Below the pieces are notes generated by a model that searched no databases, was not told the DNA's origin, and was given only the letters and a program-made list of their open reading frames with translations. The translations under genes and the position numbers were made by a program. Shown one piece after another: positions 46,615 through 55,959 of a stretch of DNA of 64,000 bases (its first letter is position 1; each line of letters begins with the position of its first letter). Source of the DNA: Mesorhizobium sp. (lineage in GTDB: Bacteria; Pseudomonadota; Alphaproteobacteria; Rhizobiales; Rhizobiaceae); NCBI GenBank assembly GCA_004020365.1, contig SAQR01000010.1, forward strand, positions 77,023-141,022, in the 5' to 3' direction.

Positions 46615-46699
46615 TGGCCCCGGCGACTCCTCTACACAACCCTAAACACGTAACTAATCTGGCACAACGCCGACGTAAACGCGCTTCCGGGACGCCTAA

Positions 46700-47456
46700 C
46701 GCTTATTGATGGGCTTCGCGAGTCGATCCGGCTGCTGGAGCACGAACGACACCCCAGTCGAGGAGCAGCCGACTCCGCGCGCAAAAGCGTTTCCTGTCGA
46801 GGAGATCGGAAAGCCTGATCCAGAACTGGAGGCGGCAATCCTCAATCAGCTCAAGCGCTCGGCGACGTTGCCGTGCCACAGATAGTGCCTCACGCTTTCG
46901 AGGGTCGCGACAGCCGCAGGCGCTGCGGCGCTGAGCGGTGGTGGCAGGCCGCGGGCCATCTGTTGGAGCACTGTAATGCGCATGGTGATGTGGAAATAGT
47001 CGAGAACATGCTCCGCATTGGGGCGCATGTAATATTGAAGGTCTCGCAGATTGCAGGCGCCATCCGACATGAAGGTCACTTCCTTCGGGAAGAGCTGCCA
47101 CGACAGGCGCGACAAAGCCAGACACCGTTTGGCATCGGCAGTGTCTATATCGATCGTGGGCTCGGCAGCGCGAGCTTGCCGAAGCACGTGCGTACGGTGA
47201 TTGTACGCTTGTCCTTCAGTTGCGTGGGCTGATGGCAACACGGACAGGGCCGCTCGCGACGGGCGAGGTCGAGGGCCTGCCTTTCCGTGATGGCTACCTG
47301 GAGCGCGGCCAAAGCCTTCTTTGCTTCTTCCAGCGTTAGGCCGAGCTCATCGATCGACAGCGTACCATCTGTTCGCTCGAAGCTGACAATCTCTTGCGTT
47401 TCGACCGCCGCGTCACCGCTGTCGATCATGAGTTGAATCGCAAACCCCATCCACAT
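46700..47456 (-). mobile_element. ISKra4-family transposase remnant
   Basis: Two frames. 47145-47456 encodes the N-terminus, with ETQEIVSFERTDGTL and the zinc motif RPCPCCHQPTQLKDKRTITV typical of ISKra4. 46846-47241 continues in another frame with VTFMSDGACNLRDLQYYM, EHVLDYFHITMRITVLQQMA and HYLWHGNVAERL, after a deletion or shift. Sequence to ~46700 (LELIEDCRLQFWIRLSD) is further degraded, and the expected last ~200 residues are missing. Non-functional; no terminal repeats seen. Confidence 0.75.
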
Positions 47457-47499
47457 CCCTCCTGAACTGGGGAGAGGAAAGCATGTTGACCGGTTGCAG

Positions 47500-48093
47500 T
47501 CAGCCCTTGGTGAGCCGCGAAAGTTCGCGTTTCAGAGCCGCATTCACCTCACGCCGGCTGAAACGCTCGGGTTCGAAGGTGCGCAGCGGATCATCGTCCT
47601 CGAACTACATCTTCCCCACGAAGTAGCCGCTCGATGTCGCCGAAGCGGAGCCGATCGAGGAGCGCCGCATAGCCTGGTGGGCCACCAATATCTTCGGGCG
47701 GGCCGGCACGCGCGCCGGCGATGCAGACCGGATAGACCTTGCCGCCCTCCCGCTCATGCTTGGCCTCAACCCGGATCTGTGTTCCCACAGATCGCCGAAA
47801 TCATACTCGTAGAGGATCCTCTGGCGCACGCGCAGTTGGAGATCGACGAATGTCACCTCGCGACCCGCCGCGTCGCGGTGGCGTTCGCCGGTCCAAGTCC
47901 TACCATAGTGCCGGCCGTGCAGCTTGAAAGCATGCAGATGACAGTCCTCCCAGCCGAAGGCGATCTGGATTGTTCGGTGCAGCGCGTAGAGTGTCATTTC
48001 TTCCGGAACGAGCAGCCGGCGCGATATCATCGGCGAGATTCGTCGCAAGCTCACTTTGAGTTGATACACTTGGGAATTTGCAACACCGGACAT
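47500..48093 (-). pseudogene. Plasmid pRiA4b ORF-3 family protein, frameshifted
   Basis: The ATG frame at 48093 gives the family N-terminus: VYQLKVSLRRISPMISRRLL, LHRTIQIAFGWEDCHLHAF, RVRQRILYEYDFGDLWEH. The frame shifts near 47775, continuing IRVEAKHEREGGKVYPVCIAG and GPPGYAALLDRL, and again near 47600, ending DDDPLRTFEPERFSRREVN to a stop at 47500. This family of unknown function commonly accompanies ISKra4 transposases in rhizobia, as here. Confidence 0.75.
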
Positions 48094-48384
48094 GGCGCTC
48101 AGGCTAACGCAGAGCCGACGAGACCCCCAACTTTTTCATGCTCCCTATTGCCACCTTCTCCCCGTTTGTCGATATGCGAGCGCCCTGTGTGAGTTCAGCT
48201 GGCGGCACCACTGCGCGTAGGCCATCATATCGATGTGATCGGCCTTCCGCTGGAGCCTGACCAAGAATGAAGTCAAAGACGGGTTGAGGCTGACCGAGCG
48301 CGGTCGCCTGCAGGGTTACGGGAATTCTGGCTGCGGCCGATCAACATGCAGCTTCAAGAACCCATGGGCTAGGGACGATTCAAA

Positions 48385-49377
48385 ATGCTAGACTTATTTG
48401 AGCCGAGACTGCCAGACAGCAAACTCCACAAGAGCTTTCGCGAAATTCGATCCAACCCAAGCTATTCCAAGGTGATGCCCGTAATTCAAAGCTGGGCAGC
48501 GGGCCTGCTCAACAAGGCTTTGACTGACTTCGGCTGTAGCGTGGACTATTCCAAATCCTCGCCAGATTTCTTCGTGACGGCGCCTGGGAATTATCAATTC
48601 AACATCGAAGCGGTGATATCGGACCAGCCTGCGGGCGACAAAGAATGGCTGCCTTCCAGCTATCAAGATTTCAAGGATCGCGGTGCGCTAAAGCTGGTTG
48701 GGAAAATCAGGGACAAGTTGGAAATAGTTCGAGGCAGCAATGGCAAAAAACATCCCTATTCTTCGCTGAGCCATGTGCAGGGCCGACCGTTCGTCATTGC
48801 GATTGCCCCCTTCGATAGTAGCCAATCCGTCATGCAGAACAATGAACTGATCAACCTGGTCCTCTTCGGCATCGGTGCCCCGGTGCTTGAAGGAACCGAG
48901 CTTAGACAAGATAAGATAAGGTCGCTTGCGACAGCTTCCGGCGCGCCTGTAGAAATGGGGATTTTCACGAACGATTAGGAGATCAGCGCTGTCATTTTCT
49001 CCACAGTCGGGACTTTCGGCAAGGCGGTCGCTGAAAGCAGGATTGAGAGGTTTGTCAGGGCAACCCGCTATAGATTGATAGAGAAGGAAAGGGTTCAGTG
49101 CACATCCAGCATTCCTCATTTCATCGCGAGAGCCATCTAAGATGGGCTGCACGTTTATTTTAATCCTCATGCGCAAGTGCCATTTGAACCAAGCTTCAGG
49201 TGGCCAGAAGAGGTTTCCCGAAATTACTATGACGTGACGGCCGGCCAACCGATCCAAATACATCCCGATCGCGCGTTGGTTTCCCGGCAGGTTTTTGAAT
49301 TGAGCCCTTTCTGGATGCACCATCTCCTTGAAAGCAATGGTTTTGTCGGATGTCTCCGTCGCTCGAACTATTGCTGA
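48385..49377 (+). pseudogene. Conserved hypothetical gene interrupted by two in-frame stops
   Basis: One reading frame runs 330 codons, with TAG at 48976-48978 and TAA at 49138-49140. Coding character persists across both: before, QFNIEAVISDQPAGDKEWLP and RPFVIAIAPFDSSQS; between, EISAVIFSTVGTFGKAVA; after, DGLHVYFNPHAQVPFEP and FELSPFWMHHLLE. The first segment alone is a 197-residue protein. No domain name can be given; EAVIS and FVIAIAPF could belong to a restriction-like fold. Point mutations rather than frameshifts disable it. Confidence 0.6.
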
Positions 49378-49587
49378 TGGATCCAGGCATGACCGCTTTG
49401 CGCCTGATGTCGGCCGTAGAGGGAAACTTAGCCTGTGTCCGGGAGCAGACATCGGGATTAAACATGCTGGAGGTTTTGGTCGCACCTCATCTCACGTCGT
49501 GAAGCGAAGGTAGCTTCCGGTAGCAGCCGACACTCGCGCTTTCCGCACGCTAGTGAGCTGCAGGGCTGAGTTGATCGCCGAGACGCT

Positions 49588-50379
49588 TCAGCTCAGCTCC
49601 GTTAGTCGCTTATTCTCCAGATAAGCGCGCCATCTGCGGGTGAGTTTGCCGCGACGGAGTTGATATATACCCGGCAAAGCGACTGGTGCGCCTTCGACGA
49701 CCGCATTGTAGTCCGACAGGAGTAGCAGCAGGTCCGGCTCTGTGTAGCCACGTGCGGCCGCACTTTCGACGCGTTGGAGGACATCATCGATAGCGTCGGC
49801 GGCGTTCTTGTGTGCGATCATCGTGCCGACTGTATCGGACGAAAGCAGAAAAACTAGTGCCGCCACCAGCACGCGCGCAAGTGAGACCTGTGCGTCGGTG
49901 GACATCGAAGACATAGCATGCCAGAGCGTGAAGCCCATCAGAAGCGCAACCGCAACCAGCACGAGGCGCATCGCTTGGGCACTCGCGCGCTGCAAGTCGC
50001 GCGTCCAATATGCTGATTCTTCAATCAACTCGGCCAGGCGGAAATAACTCGGCTCTGCGCGGCTCGCAAAGTAGCTTTCCTCGCGCACCATTGGCTTGTT
50101 TTCGATGGGTGCGGTGAAGCCGTCAAAGATTCTAAGCCGCTGCTCTGCCGAGAATCGTGCATTGAGACCGCTCGCCAAGAGCACCGCCCGGCGCGCTTGG
50201 TCGCCAGCCGAGCGGTGCTTCCGCTGCCTGCGGCCCAGCAAGAGCCAAAAGCCGGCAAGCCCGAAGCCGATGAGCGCGAAGTTGAGAAGGGTGGCGTTGT
50301 CACTGGAATAGACTGAGATTGCGGCGATGGCCGCAACACCAAATTGGGCGGCAAGTGCCAGGTTCTGATGCCTGCGCAC
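49588..50379 (-). CDS. Four-helix membrane protein, S-4TM-like putative pore-forming effector
   Basis: 263 residues with four hydrophobic segments in two hairpins (about 7-24 and 31-47; 138-158 and 168-188) and a long soluble stretch between them, the layout of S-4TM effectors associated with nucleotidyltransferase defence genes. EESAYWTRDLQRASAQAMRLVL leads into the second hairpin. Its ATG lies 80 bases inside the end of the GrpB-like gene, so the two are translationally coupled. Effector function is inferred from topology and context. Confidence 0.65.
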   Translation of the reverse strand: MRRHQNLALAAQFGVAAIAAISVYSSDNATLLNFALIGFGLAGFWLLLGRRQRKHRSAGDQARRAVLLASGLNARFSAEQRLRIFDGFTAPIENKPMVREESYFASRAEPSYFRLAELIEESAYWTRDLQRASAQAMRLVLVAVALLMGFTLWHAMSSMSTDAQVSLARVLVAALVFLLSSDTVGTMIAHKNAADAIDDVLQRVESAAARGYTEPDLLLLLSDYNAVVEGAPVALPGIYQLRRGKLTRRWRAYLENKRLTELS

Positions 50380-50934
50380 GGTTCAGCTCCGCACGCTGAT
50401 GGGTCAGCAGGCGGTCATTGCTAAACGCCGCCGCTGCATGACGCAGAACCTCGGCGACAAAGCTAGACTTACCTCGAGTGTAGGCCTTGGCGTCGGTCGG
50501 ATACGCCTGCGCAAGGCGTTGCTTGAGAGCGGCATAGCGGCTCGCTAGGTCTGGATCGCCGGACAACTCGTCGCGAAATACAATCATGTCCTGTCCCCAA
50601 GAGTTGCCGTTGGGAACTAGGTGAAGGTGAAAGGGCGTGACGGGATCGGGTTTCACAAAAAAATGCGCGGTGGGTTATCGCAACTCTCCTCCTCGACATA
50701 GCCCGCTGTTTTCAGCGTTGCGGCGACTTGTTGTGCTTCTGACCAGTCGAGAAGGGAGACCAGGAGGTCGATACACGGCTTGCCCATAAGACCGCGGATC
50801 GCCGTAGATCCTACATGATCAATAAATGCCCGCGCCGGTGCAATGACAGCGCGGATCGCCTCCGCCTCGCCGGCACAACGCGCGGCCCATTCTTCGTCGT
50901 GCGCGACAATGCGTACCGTATCATGCGCAGCCAT
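50300..50934 (-). pseudogene. GrpB-like (UPF0157) nucleotidyltransferase, single frameshift in a T7 run
   Basis: From the ATG at 50934 (GGAGAG upstream): VRIVAHDEEWAARCAGEAEA, FIDHVGSTAIRGLMGKPCID (the GS...D/D nucleotidyltransferase-like core), then stop. One extra T in the 7-T tract at ~50659-50665 restores the frame: RIFFVKPDPVTPFHLHLVPN, WGQDMIVFRDELSGDPDLAS, continuing to 50300. GrpB proteins have a nucleotidyltransferase-superfamily fold of unknown activity. The homopolymer site makes sequencing error or programmed slippage as likely as true decay. Confidence 0.7.
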
Positions 50935-51266
50935 TTTCTCTCCACGCATGGCAGAACCAAACACCCTGGATCTTGTACTGCTCGACCACATTACCATGGA
51001 CGCCATAATACGTGTTCGGCTTGGTCACCGCACGCGTGCTACGCATCGGTTTCTCGCAATCTATCCAAAAGCATTCGTCCCCGTGTGAGAGTTAAATTCT
51101 TATTTTCACTCTCGGTCGTGTAAAGCAGATTATCTCGTTCGTGTTCGCAAACCCGAGCGGCTGTTTCCTTGGCTTTCCGTACCTCTCCTTCCGCCAATGA
51201 GAGTCCGTCGGGAACGTGAGCGTTTCGACAGCCATTGGGGACTAGCACATATCAAGAGGGGGCAGT
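50935..51266. other. Divergent intergenic region between GrpB-like and CD-NTase genes
   Basis: 332 bases. A 46-codon + strand frame (ATG at ~50949, MAEPNTLDLVLLDHITMD) is open but has no ribosome site. AT-rich stretch 51085-51130 probably holds promoters for the CBASS-like operon; no exact consensus stands out. Confidence 0.35.
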
Positions 51267-52706
51267 GTGAAACTTGTAAATGACTTCAAAAACTTTCTAT
51301 CCGATACCGTCAATCTCAATCAAACCCGTATTACACTGCTTGAGGACCGAGCGGAGACGATTAATAGCTTTCTTCGAGCATCCGACTGGGAACCGACAAT
51401 CTCCACCTTCATCGAGCAGGGCTCTTGGGCGCACGACACTATCATCCGCCCGGTGGATGGCGGAGAATTCGACGCCGATCTGCTCGTCAGGGTTCGGCCG
51501 GTCGATGGCTGGAGTGCCGCTCAATACGTGAAGGACCTCGGGCGCGTTTTCCTTGAGAGCGGACGATATGCCGACAAGACAGTCGTTTATGATTACTGCG
51601 TCACGATCACCTATGCGGACGATTGTAAGATTGATATCGCTCCGCTGGTGATGGACCGCGAGTACCGAGGAACGCTCGAAGTCTGCGACAAGCGCAATGA
51701 TAAGTTCGACGAATCCCAGCCCATCGAATACACTCGATGGATGCGCGAGAAGAACGGGTACTCGGGTAATAACTCGTTTCGCAAGGCGACCCGGCTCATC
51801 AAATACATCAGGGACATCAAGAAGCGTTTCAGTTGCCAGTCGGTTCTTCTAACGACACTCGTCGGTCACCGGATCGAGTGGTTCGACAAGGATTCGGACG
51901 GGTTCGCGGACACGCCAACCGCGTTGCAGACAATCATGGGTAGGCTCGACGACTGGCTGCAGGCACGGCCGGACAAGCCGGGGGTCAACAACCCTTCGCT
52001 CCCCACCGAGGATTTTGCCGACCTGTGGAACGACACCCAGTACGCGAACTTCCGAAACTTCGTGAACAAGTACCGGAAGTGGATCGATGAAGCGATCGAT
52101 GCCGAGACCCGCTCCGACAGCATCGAGAAATGGCGCAAGGTCTTCGGCGACGATTTTGCGAAGGGAGAGAACGTAAAGAAGGCGGAGGCTTCTGCGATGC
52201 AGCAGGCCAGTGCGCTTCTCATGGAAGGGGCAGCCCACCTTGATAGCCTAGTCGACAACGTAATTGACTTTGGTATCAGCATCCTCCCATTGTGGTTCCG
52301 GACGCCATCCCACCTCCAGGCCCCGCGTTGGCAGCCCGCCGAGCAGGTTTCCCGGAATGTCCAAGTCTTCGCCGAATATCGCGCGTCCCAGTATTCCGGC
52401 AAGGGACATCCGATCAATTCAGGCGAGGCGTTACCCCCGCGGGGTGGTCTCTGGTTCGACGTCCGTGTCAACAAGTTCCAGACGGTGCCGGCTGACTGCT
52501 ACGTACGGTGGCGCATCACCAATACCGGGGCAGTGGCGATGGCCCTCAAGAAAGGGCGGGGCGGCTTCGAAAAGCCTACCGACGGTGATCGTCGCTGGGA
52601 AGCGCTCGAATATCGCGGCGTCCACATGGCGGAAGCATTCATCATCCGTAGAAGCGATGATCGGCTCGTTGGTTTTAGCGAGCCATTCTACGCTGTGATC
52701 AAGTAG
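51267..52706 (+). CDS. CD-NTase with C-terminal AGS-C-like sensor domain
   Basis: 479 residues, GTG start with AGAGGGGGC ahead. Residues ~40-130 carry the SMODS nucleotidyltransferase site: GS 52-53 (QGSWAHDT), D69 and D71 (EFDADLLVRV) and D123 (KIDIAPLV). An alpha-helical middle follows. The C-terminal ~125 residues (RGGLWFDVRVNKFQTVPADCYVRWRITNTG...RRWEALEYRGVHMAEAFIIR) fit the AGS-C immunoglobulin-like sensor attached to some adenylyl/guanylyl cyclases and SMODS proteins. First gene of a three-gene operon. Confidence 0.88.
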   Translation: MKLVNDFKNFLSDTVNLNQTRITLLEDRAETINSFLRASDWEPTISTFIEQGSWAHDTIIRPVDGGEFDADLLVRVRPVDGWSAAQYVKDLGRVFLESGRYADKTVVYDYCVTITYADDCKIDIAPLVMDREYRGTLEVCDKRNDKFDESQPIEYTRWMREKNGYSGNNSFRKATRLIKYIRDIKKRFSCQSVLLTTLVGHRIEWFDKDSDGFADTPTALQTIMGRLDDWLQARPDKPGVNNPSLPTEDFADLWNDTQYANFRNFVNKYRKWIDEAIDAETRSDSIEKWRKVFGDDFAKGENVKKAEASAMQQASALLMEGAAHLDSLVDNVIDFGISILPLWFRTPSHLQAPRWQPAEQVSRNVQVFAEYRASQYSGKGHPINSGEALPPRGGLWFDVRVNKFQTVPADCYVRWRITNTGAVAMALKKGRGGFEKPTDGDRRWEALEYRGVHMAEAFIIRRSDDRLVGFSEPFYAVIK

Positions 52707-52727
52707 GTTGAGGAAAGGGAGCTATCG

Positions 52728-53498
52728 ATGCCCAGGGTAGATACGGTAGGTGGCAACTACTATAAGCCCCTCGAGCGGGCCGAAGCTGTCGGATCTGGAC
52801 TGTTCTGGGTGGTTTCGATCCTCTCGATTGCGGCGCTTTTCGCCGACAAGGTGGCCTATCCGATTGTCTACGATATCGTGCAGATCGTCTTCATCGTTTG
52901 CGTGCTGCTGTTCTTTTTCCAGGGACAGGTCCAGAAGCTCTATCTCTTTCCTCGTGCCGAAGACAAACGCCGGCAGGAATTGCTGTCGAACAGTTACGGC
53001 GTGACGCTGACGCATGAAGAGACAGTCGGCTACTACAATAATGACCAGACAAACCCGTTGAAGCGCCTCGCGGCGTCGGTCATGGAAAGCACGTTCTTCA
53101 CGCGCGAGATTGTTCGAAAGATGCTCGTCGGACAGCGAACGAAGACCGCAGGTTACCTCGTCATCTACTTCGTCGCCGTCTTGAATCGCTCCACGAATCT
53201 CGAAGTCCTTGCTGTCGCGGCTCAGGCGGTCTTCAGTGAGGATATCATCGCCCGGTGGCTCCGGATGGAATGGCTCCGTATCCGCAGCGAGCAGGTTTTC
53301 GATAATCTAACTCGACTGTTCACAGGAAAGCAGGCCTTCTCGCGACCCGCAGCTCAATCGCAGGCGATCGACTTTTTCTCGTTCTATGAGACGACCAAAT
53401 CTACGGCCGCGATCCTTCTCTCATCTAGGCTGTTTCATAAGCACAACGCGCGCCTGACGAAGGAATGGGATCAGATTCGCGGTCGTCTCGGAATCTGA
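52728..53498 (+). CDS. Membrane effector-like protein between two CD-NTases
   Basis: 256 residues, 21 bases after the first CD-NTase and 7 before the second; AGGAAAGGGAG ribosome site. Two N-terminal membrane helices (~24-40 and ~44-65), a charged linker (PRAEDKRRQELLSNSYGV), a third hydrophobic stretch near 140-155 and a helical C-terminus. Resembles the S-4TM/2TM pore-forming effectors that accompany CD-NTases. The specific family is not certain. Confidence 0.7.
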   Translation: MPRVDTVGGNYYKPLERAEAVGSGLFWVVSILSIAALFADKVAYPIVYDIVQIVFIVCVLLFFFQGQVQKLYLFPRAEDKRRQELLSNSYGVTLTHEETVGYYNNDQTNPLKRLAASVMESTFFTREIVRKMLVGQRTKTAGYLVIYFVAVLNRSTNLEVLAVAAQAVFSEDIIARWLRMEWLRIRSEQVFDNLTRLFTGKQAFSRPAAQSQAIDFFSFYETTKSTAAILLSSRLFHKHNARLTKEWDQIRGRLGI

Positions 53499-53505
53499 GG
53501 CAAAC

Positions 53506-54369
53506 ATGGTCACAACTATATCGGAGGGCTTTCGCCAATTCAGAACAAACCTTGAAATCACAAGTCTTCAGGAAAGCACTACGTCCAGCCGTCAGCAGAA
53601 CGTGCGGGACACGGTCGCCGAAGATTTCGAAGTTCTCGAATCCTTTCTGACCGGATCCTATCGCCGAAACACGATGATCGCACCCCTCACTACGGCAGAC
53701 ATCGACGTCTTCATCGTGCTCGATCCGAAATACTACACGGACCAAAGCCAGCATGCACTGCTGTCATCCGTGATGACGACACTCAAGAAGAGGTATCCGA
53801 AGACACCGAAAATAAAGCCCGACGGCCAAGCGGTGACCATCACCTTCACGGATTTCAAGGTCGATGTCGTTCCGGGCTTTTATCGAACTGGCGGTGGGTT
53901 TCTTATTCCCGACTCGCACCTGAAGAGATGGATTCCCACGGATCCGAAGAAGCACGTCGACTTGTGGTCCGCGTCCAACAAAGCTCACCACGGCTCACTC
54001 GTGCCACTGATCAAGATGCTGAAGTGCTGGAACCGCGAGAAGGGAAATCTCTTCCGCTCCTTTCATCTGGAGGTCCTAGTGCGCCATGTTCTGAAGGACG
54101 TCACTATCACCGACTATCCGAGCGGCGCTCGATGGGTATTCGACAAAATGAGGGACAAGGTCTGGACCAAGATTGCCGATCCCGCCGGCTACAGCGACGA
54201 CGTCGCTTCCTATCTCGCTAAGTCCGAGGCCGACAGGATGATCGCCGCTCTCGACCAGGCGTATCGGCGGGCCCGTACTGCGGAAAACTACTCGAACCAG
54301 GGATATGCGAAGCTGGCGATCGACGAATGGCGGTCGATTTTTGCTGACTATTTCCCCGCATACGGATGA
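53506..54369 (+). CDS. Second CD-NTase of the operon
   Basis: 287 residues. Active site: GS 50-51 (FLTGSYRRNT), D65 and D67 (TADIDVFIVLD), D120 (FKVDVVPGF). Unlike the first cyclase it has no AGS-C domain and ends ~280, like compact SMODS CBASS cyclases. The two cyclases share little beyond the catalytic motifs, so it is not a recent duplication. It starts 7 bases after the membrane gene and is presumably co-translated. Confidence 0.85.
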   Translation: MVTTISEGFRQFRTNLEITSLQESTTSSRQQNVRDTVAEDFEVLESFLTGSYRRNTMIAPLTTADIDVFIVLDPKYYTDQSQHALLSSVMTTLKKRYPKTPKIKPDGQAVTITFTDFKVDVVPGFYRTGGGFLIPDSHLKRWIPTDPKKHVDLWSASNKAHHGSLVPLIKMLKCWNREKGNLFRSFHLEVLVRHVLKDVTITDYPSGARWVFDKMRDKVWTKIADPAGYSDDVASYLAKSEADRMIAALDQAYRRARTAENYSNQGYAKLAIDEWRSIFADYFPAYG

Positions 54370-54483
54370 GGCGACCACACTCGAAGAACGAAAAACGGGC
54401 AGCAGTCTTAAGCCTCGGGCTGGTTGCATGTTAGTTTCCAACAAACCAACTCGGAATGTCACTGCTCGACTAGGGGAAACTTG

Positions 54484-55947
54484 ATGGATGAGGAAGCCGC
54501 CCAGGAGAGCGCGCTACAGAGGCGCCTAGGCAAGCTGCTGGCCGAAGCGTATGATGAAGTCGTATCTGCCATTCTTTCCAAGCTTGAGGGTGGCGGCAAA
54601 CCATCCAAGGTGAGCAGATATCCGACCTTCTCGCTGCATAACAACGGCATGGCATCGTTGGGCGATGGCGCTTGGACGGGGGTGGGTCCGCTAGAATATG
54701 CTTCACTGCTCGAACCTCCCTACAACGACCCTGAGGCGCGTCAGTTAGGCAAGTTCCCACCCATTCGTTTCCCTGCAGTGGCGAGGCTGGCAGCGTTCGC
54801 CCTTGAATACCCCGAAATCGCCCGCATTCCCCCGACGGGATCCGACGCGGAAAATCCGTTAGCAAGGGTCGCTATCGACCTTCTAGTCGCGCGGGCTGCG
54901 GATGTTCATTTTCTTCGCTTCGGCGCGGCCCCCGCGACGGACGCGACCCGCGCTGTTGTTCTGAAGCCGCTTTTCAAAGGATTGTTTGACTCGCGCCTGA
55001 AGCTTGCGGTGCTCGCGCCGATCGCACTCGTCCGGTTCGACTTCGACCGGGTGCGCCTCGGACCCTCTGCCTATATCATGCGAATGTCGCCAGATTTTCA
55101 ACGAGCGCGATGGGAGATGAAGGCCTACGGCGCTAACGGTCATGACCAAGTGCTCGCGGCCGCGACCCATGCTTTCGTGCTTACCGGATGGGACGTTCCG
55201 AACGGCAATTGGATCGAGCTTAGCCAGACACTATCGAACTTCAGCTCGGAAGCACGCGAGCGCATCGATGCGCTATTCGCTGCGCTCCGGCTCGAGACCG
55301 GGATCGAGACTGGATATGCGCAGGAAATCCGGCTTGCGAGGGGCTGGCGTCACCGGCACAATTATGGGCTGCCCAATGTTTATGCCGTTGGCGCACGCCG
55401 CTATCCCGAGGTGTTCGACGATTTTGGTTGGAACCGTGCGGACCTACCCCTCGTCAGCAAGGCGCAGATGCGCAAGGTCGCATGCCTTCTTGAAGCATTA
55501 GAAAGTTCAACAGGCGAAAGGCTTGCCTTGGCCACCCGTCGCCTGAACACGGCAATGACGCGCAGTGACCTCGCCGACGCAATTCTCGACGCCACAATCG
55601 CTCTTGAGGTTTTACTTGGCGACGGAGACGGGCAGGCGATCTCGTGGAAGCTCCGGATGCGCGCAGCCGCGTTGGCAGGTATCGAGGGAGGTCAAGCTGG
55701 TGCGAAAGCCATGAGTGACGCGATCGCGGTGGTCTATTCGACCCGATCAGCCATTGTCCATGGCACTCGGCGACGAATTGGCGCTGCCGACGCACATGCA
55801 GAACGGGATTTGGCGGCGAAGGACCTGGCGCTCGATGCATTGCGTAGCCTGCTTAAGATCCTCATCCGCCGACCTGAGTTTCTCGATCCACGTCGTATCG
55901 ACGGCGATCTGTTGATGGCACCGCCGTGCATCACAACTAGCACCTAG
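54484..55947 (+). CDS. ApeA-like HEPN-domain protein
   Basis: 487 residues from the ATG at 54484 (AGGGGAAA upstream; an earlier in-frame start at 54424 is less likely). The C-terminal ~150 residues match Apea-type HEPN domains: AILDATIALEVLLGDGDGQAISWKLRMRAAALAG and VVYSTRSAIVHGTRRR, where R-SAIV-H is the HEPN RNase motif. The N-terminal ~330 residues are an unassigned sensor-like region. Single-gene HEPN proteins of this type abort infection by cutting RNA. It begins 114 bases after the two-cyclase operon. Confidence 0.75.
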   Translation: MDEEAAQESALQRRLGKLLAEAYDEVVSAILSKLEGGGKPSKVSRYPTFSLHNNGMASLGDGAWTGVGPLEYASLLEPPYNDPEARQLGKFPPIRFPAVARLAAFALEYPEIARIPPTGSDAENPLARVAIDLLVARAADVHFLRFGAAPATDATRAVVLKPLFKGLFDSRLKLAVLAPIALVRFDFDRVRLGPSAYIMRMSPDFQRARWEMKAYGANGHDQVLAAATHAFVLTGWDVPNGNWIELSQTLSNFSSEARERIDALFAALRLETGIETGYAQEIRLARGWRHRHNYGLPNVYAVGARRYPEVFDDFGWNRADLPLVSKAQMRKVACLLEALESSTGERLALATRRLNTAMTRSDLADAILDATIALEVLLGDGDGQAISWKLRMRAAALAGIEGGQAGAKAMSDAIAVVYSTRSAIVHGTRRRIGAADAHAERDLAAKDLALDALRSLLKILIRRPEFLDPRRIDGDLLMAPPCITTST

Positions 55948-55959
55948 ACGATCGGACCG

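Noticed and set aside
47494-48192. 232-codon + strand frame opposite the pRiA4b ORF-3 gene
   Set aside because: The minus-strand frames match a known family; this is their shadow.
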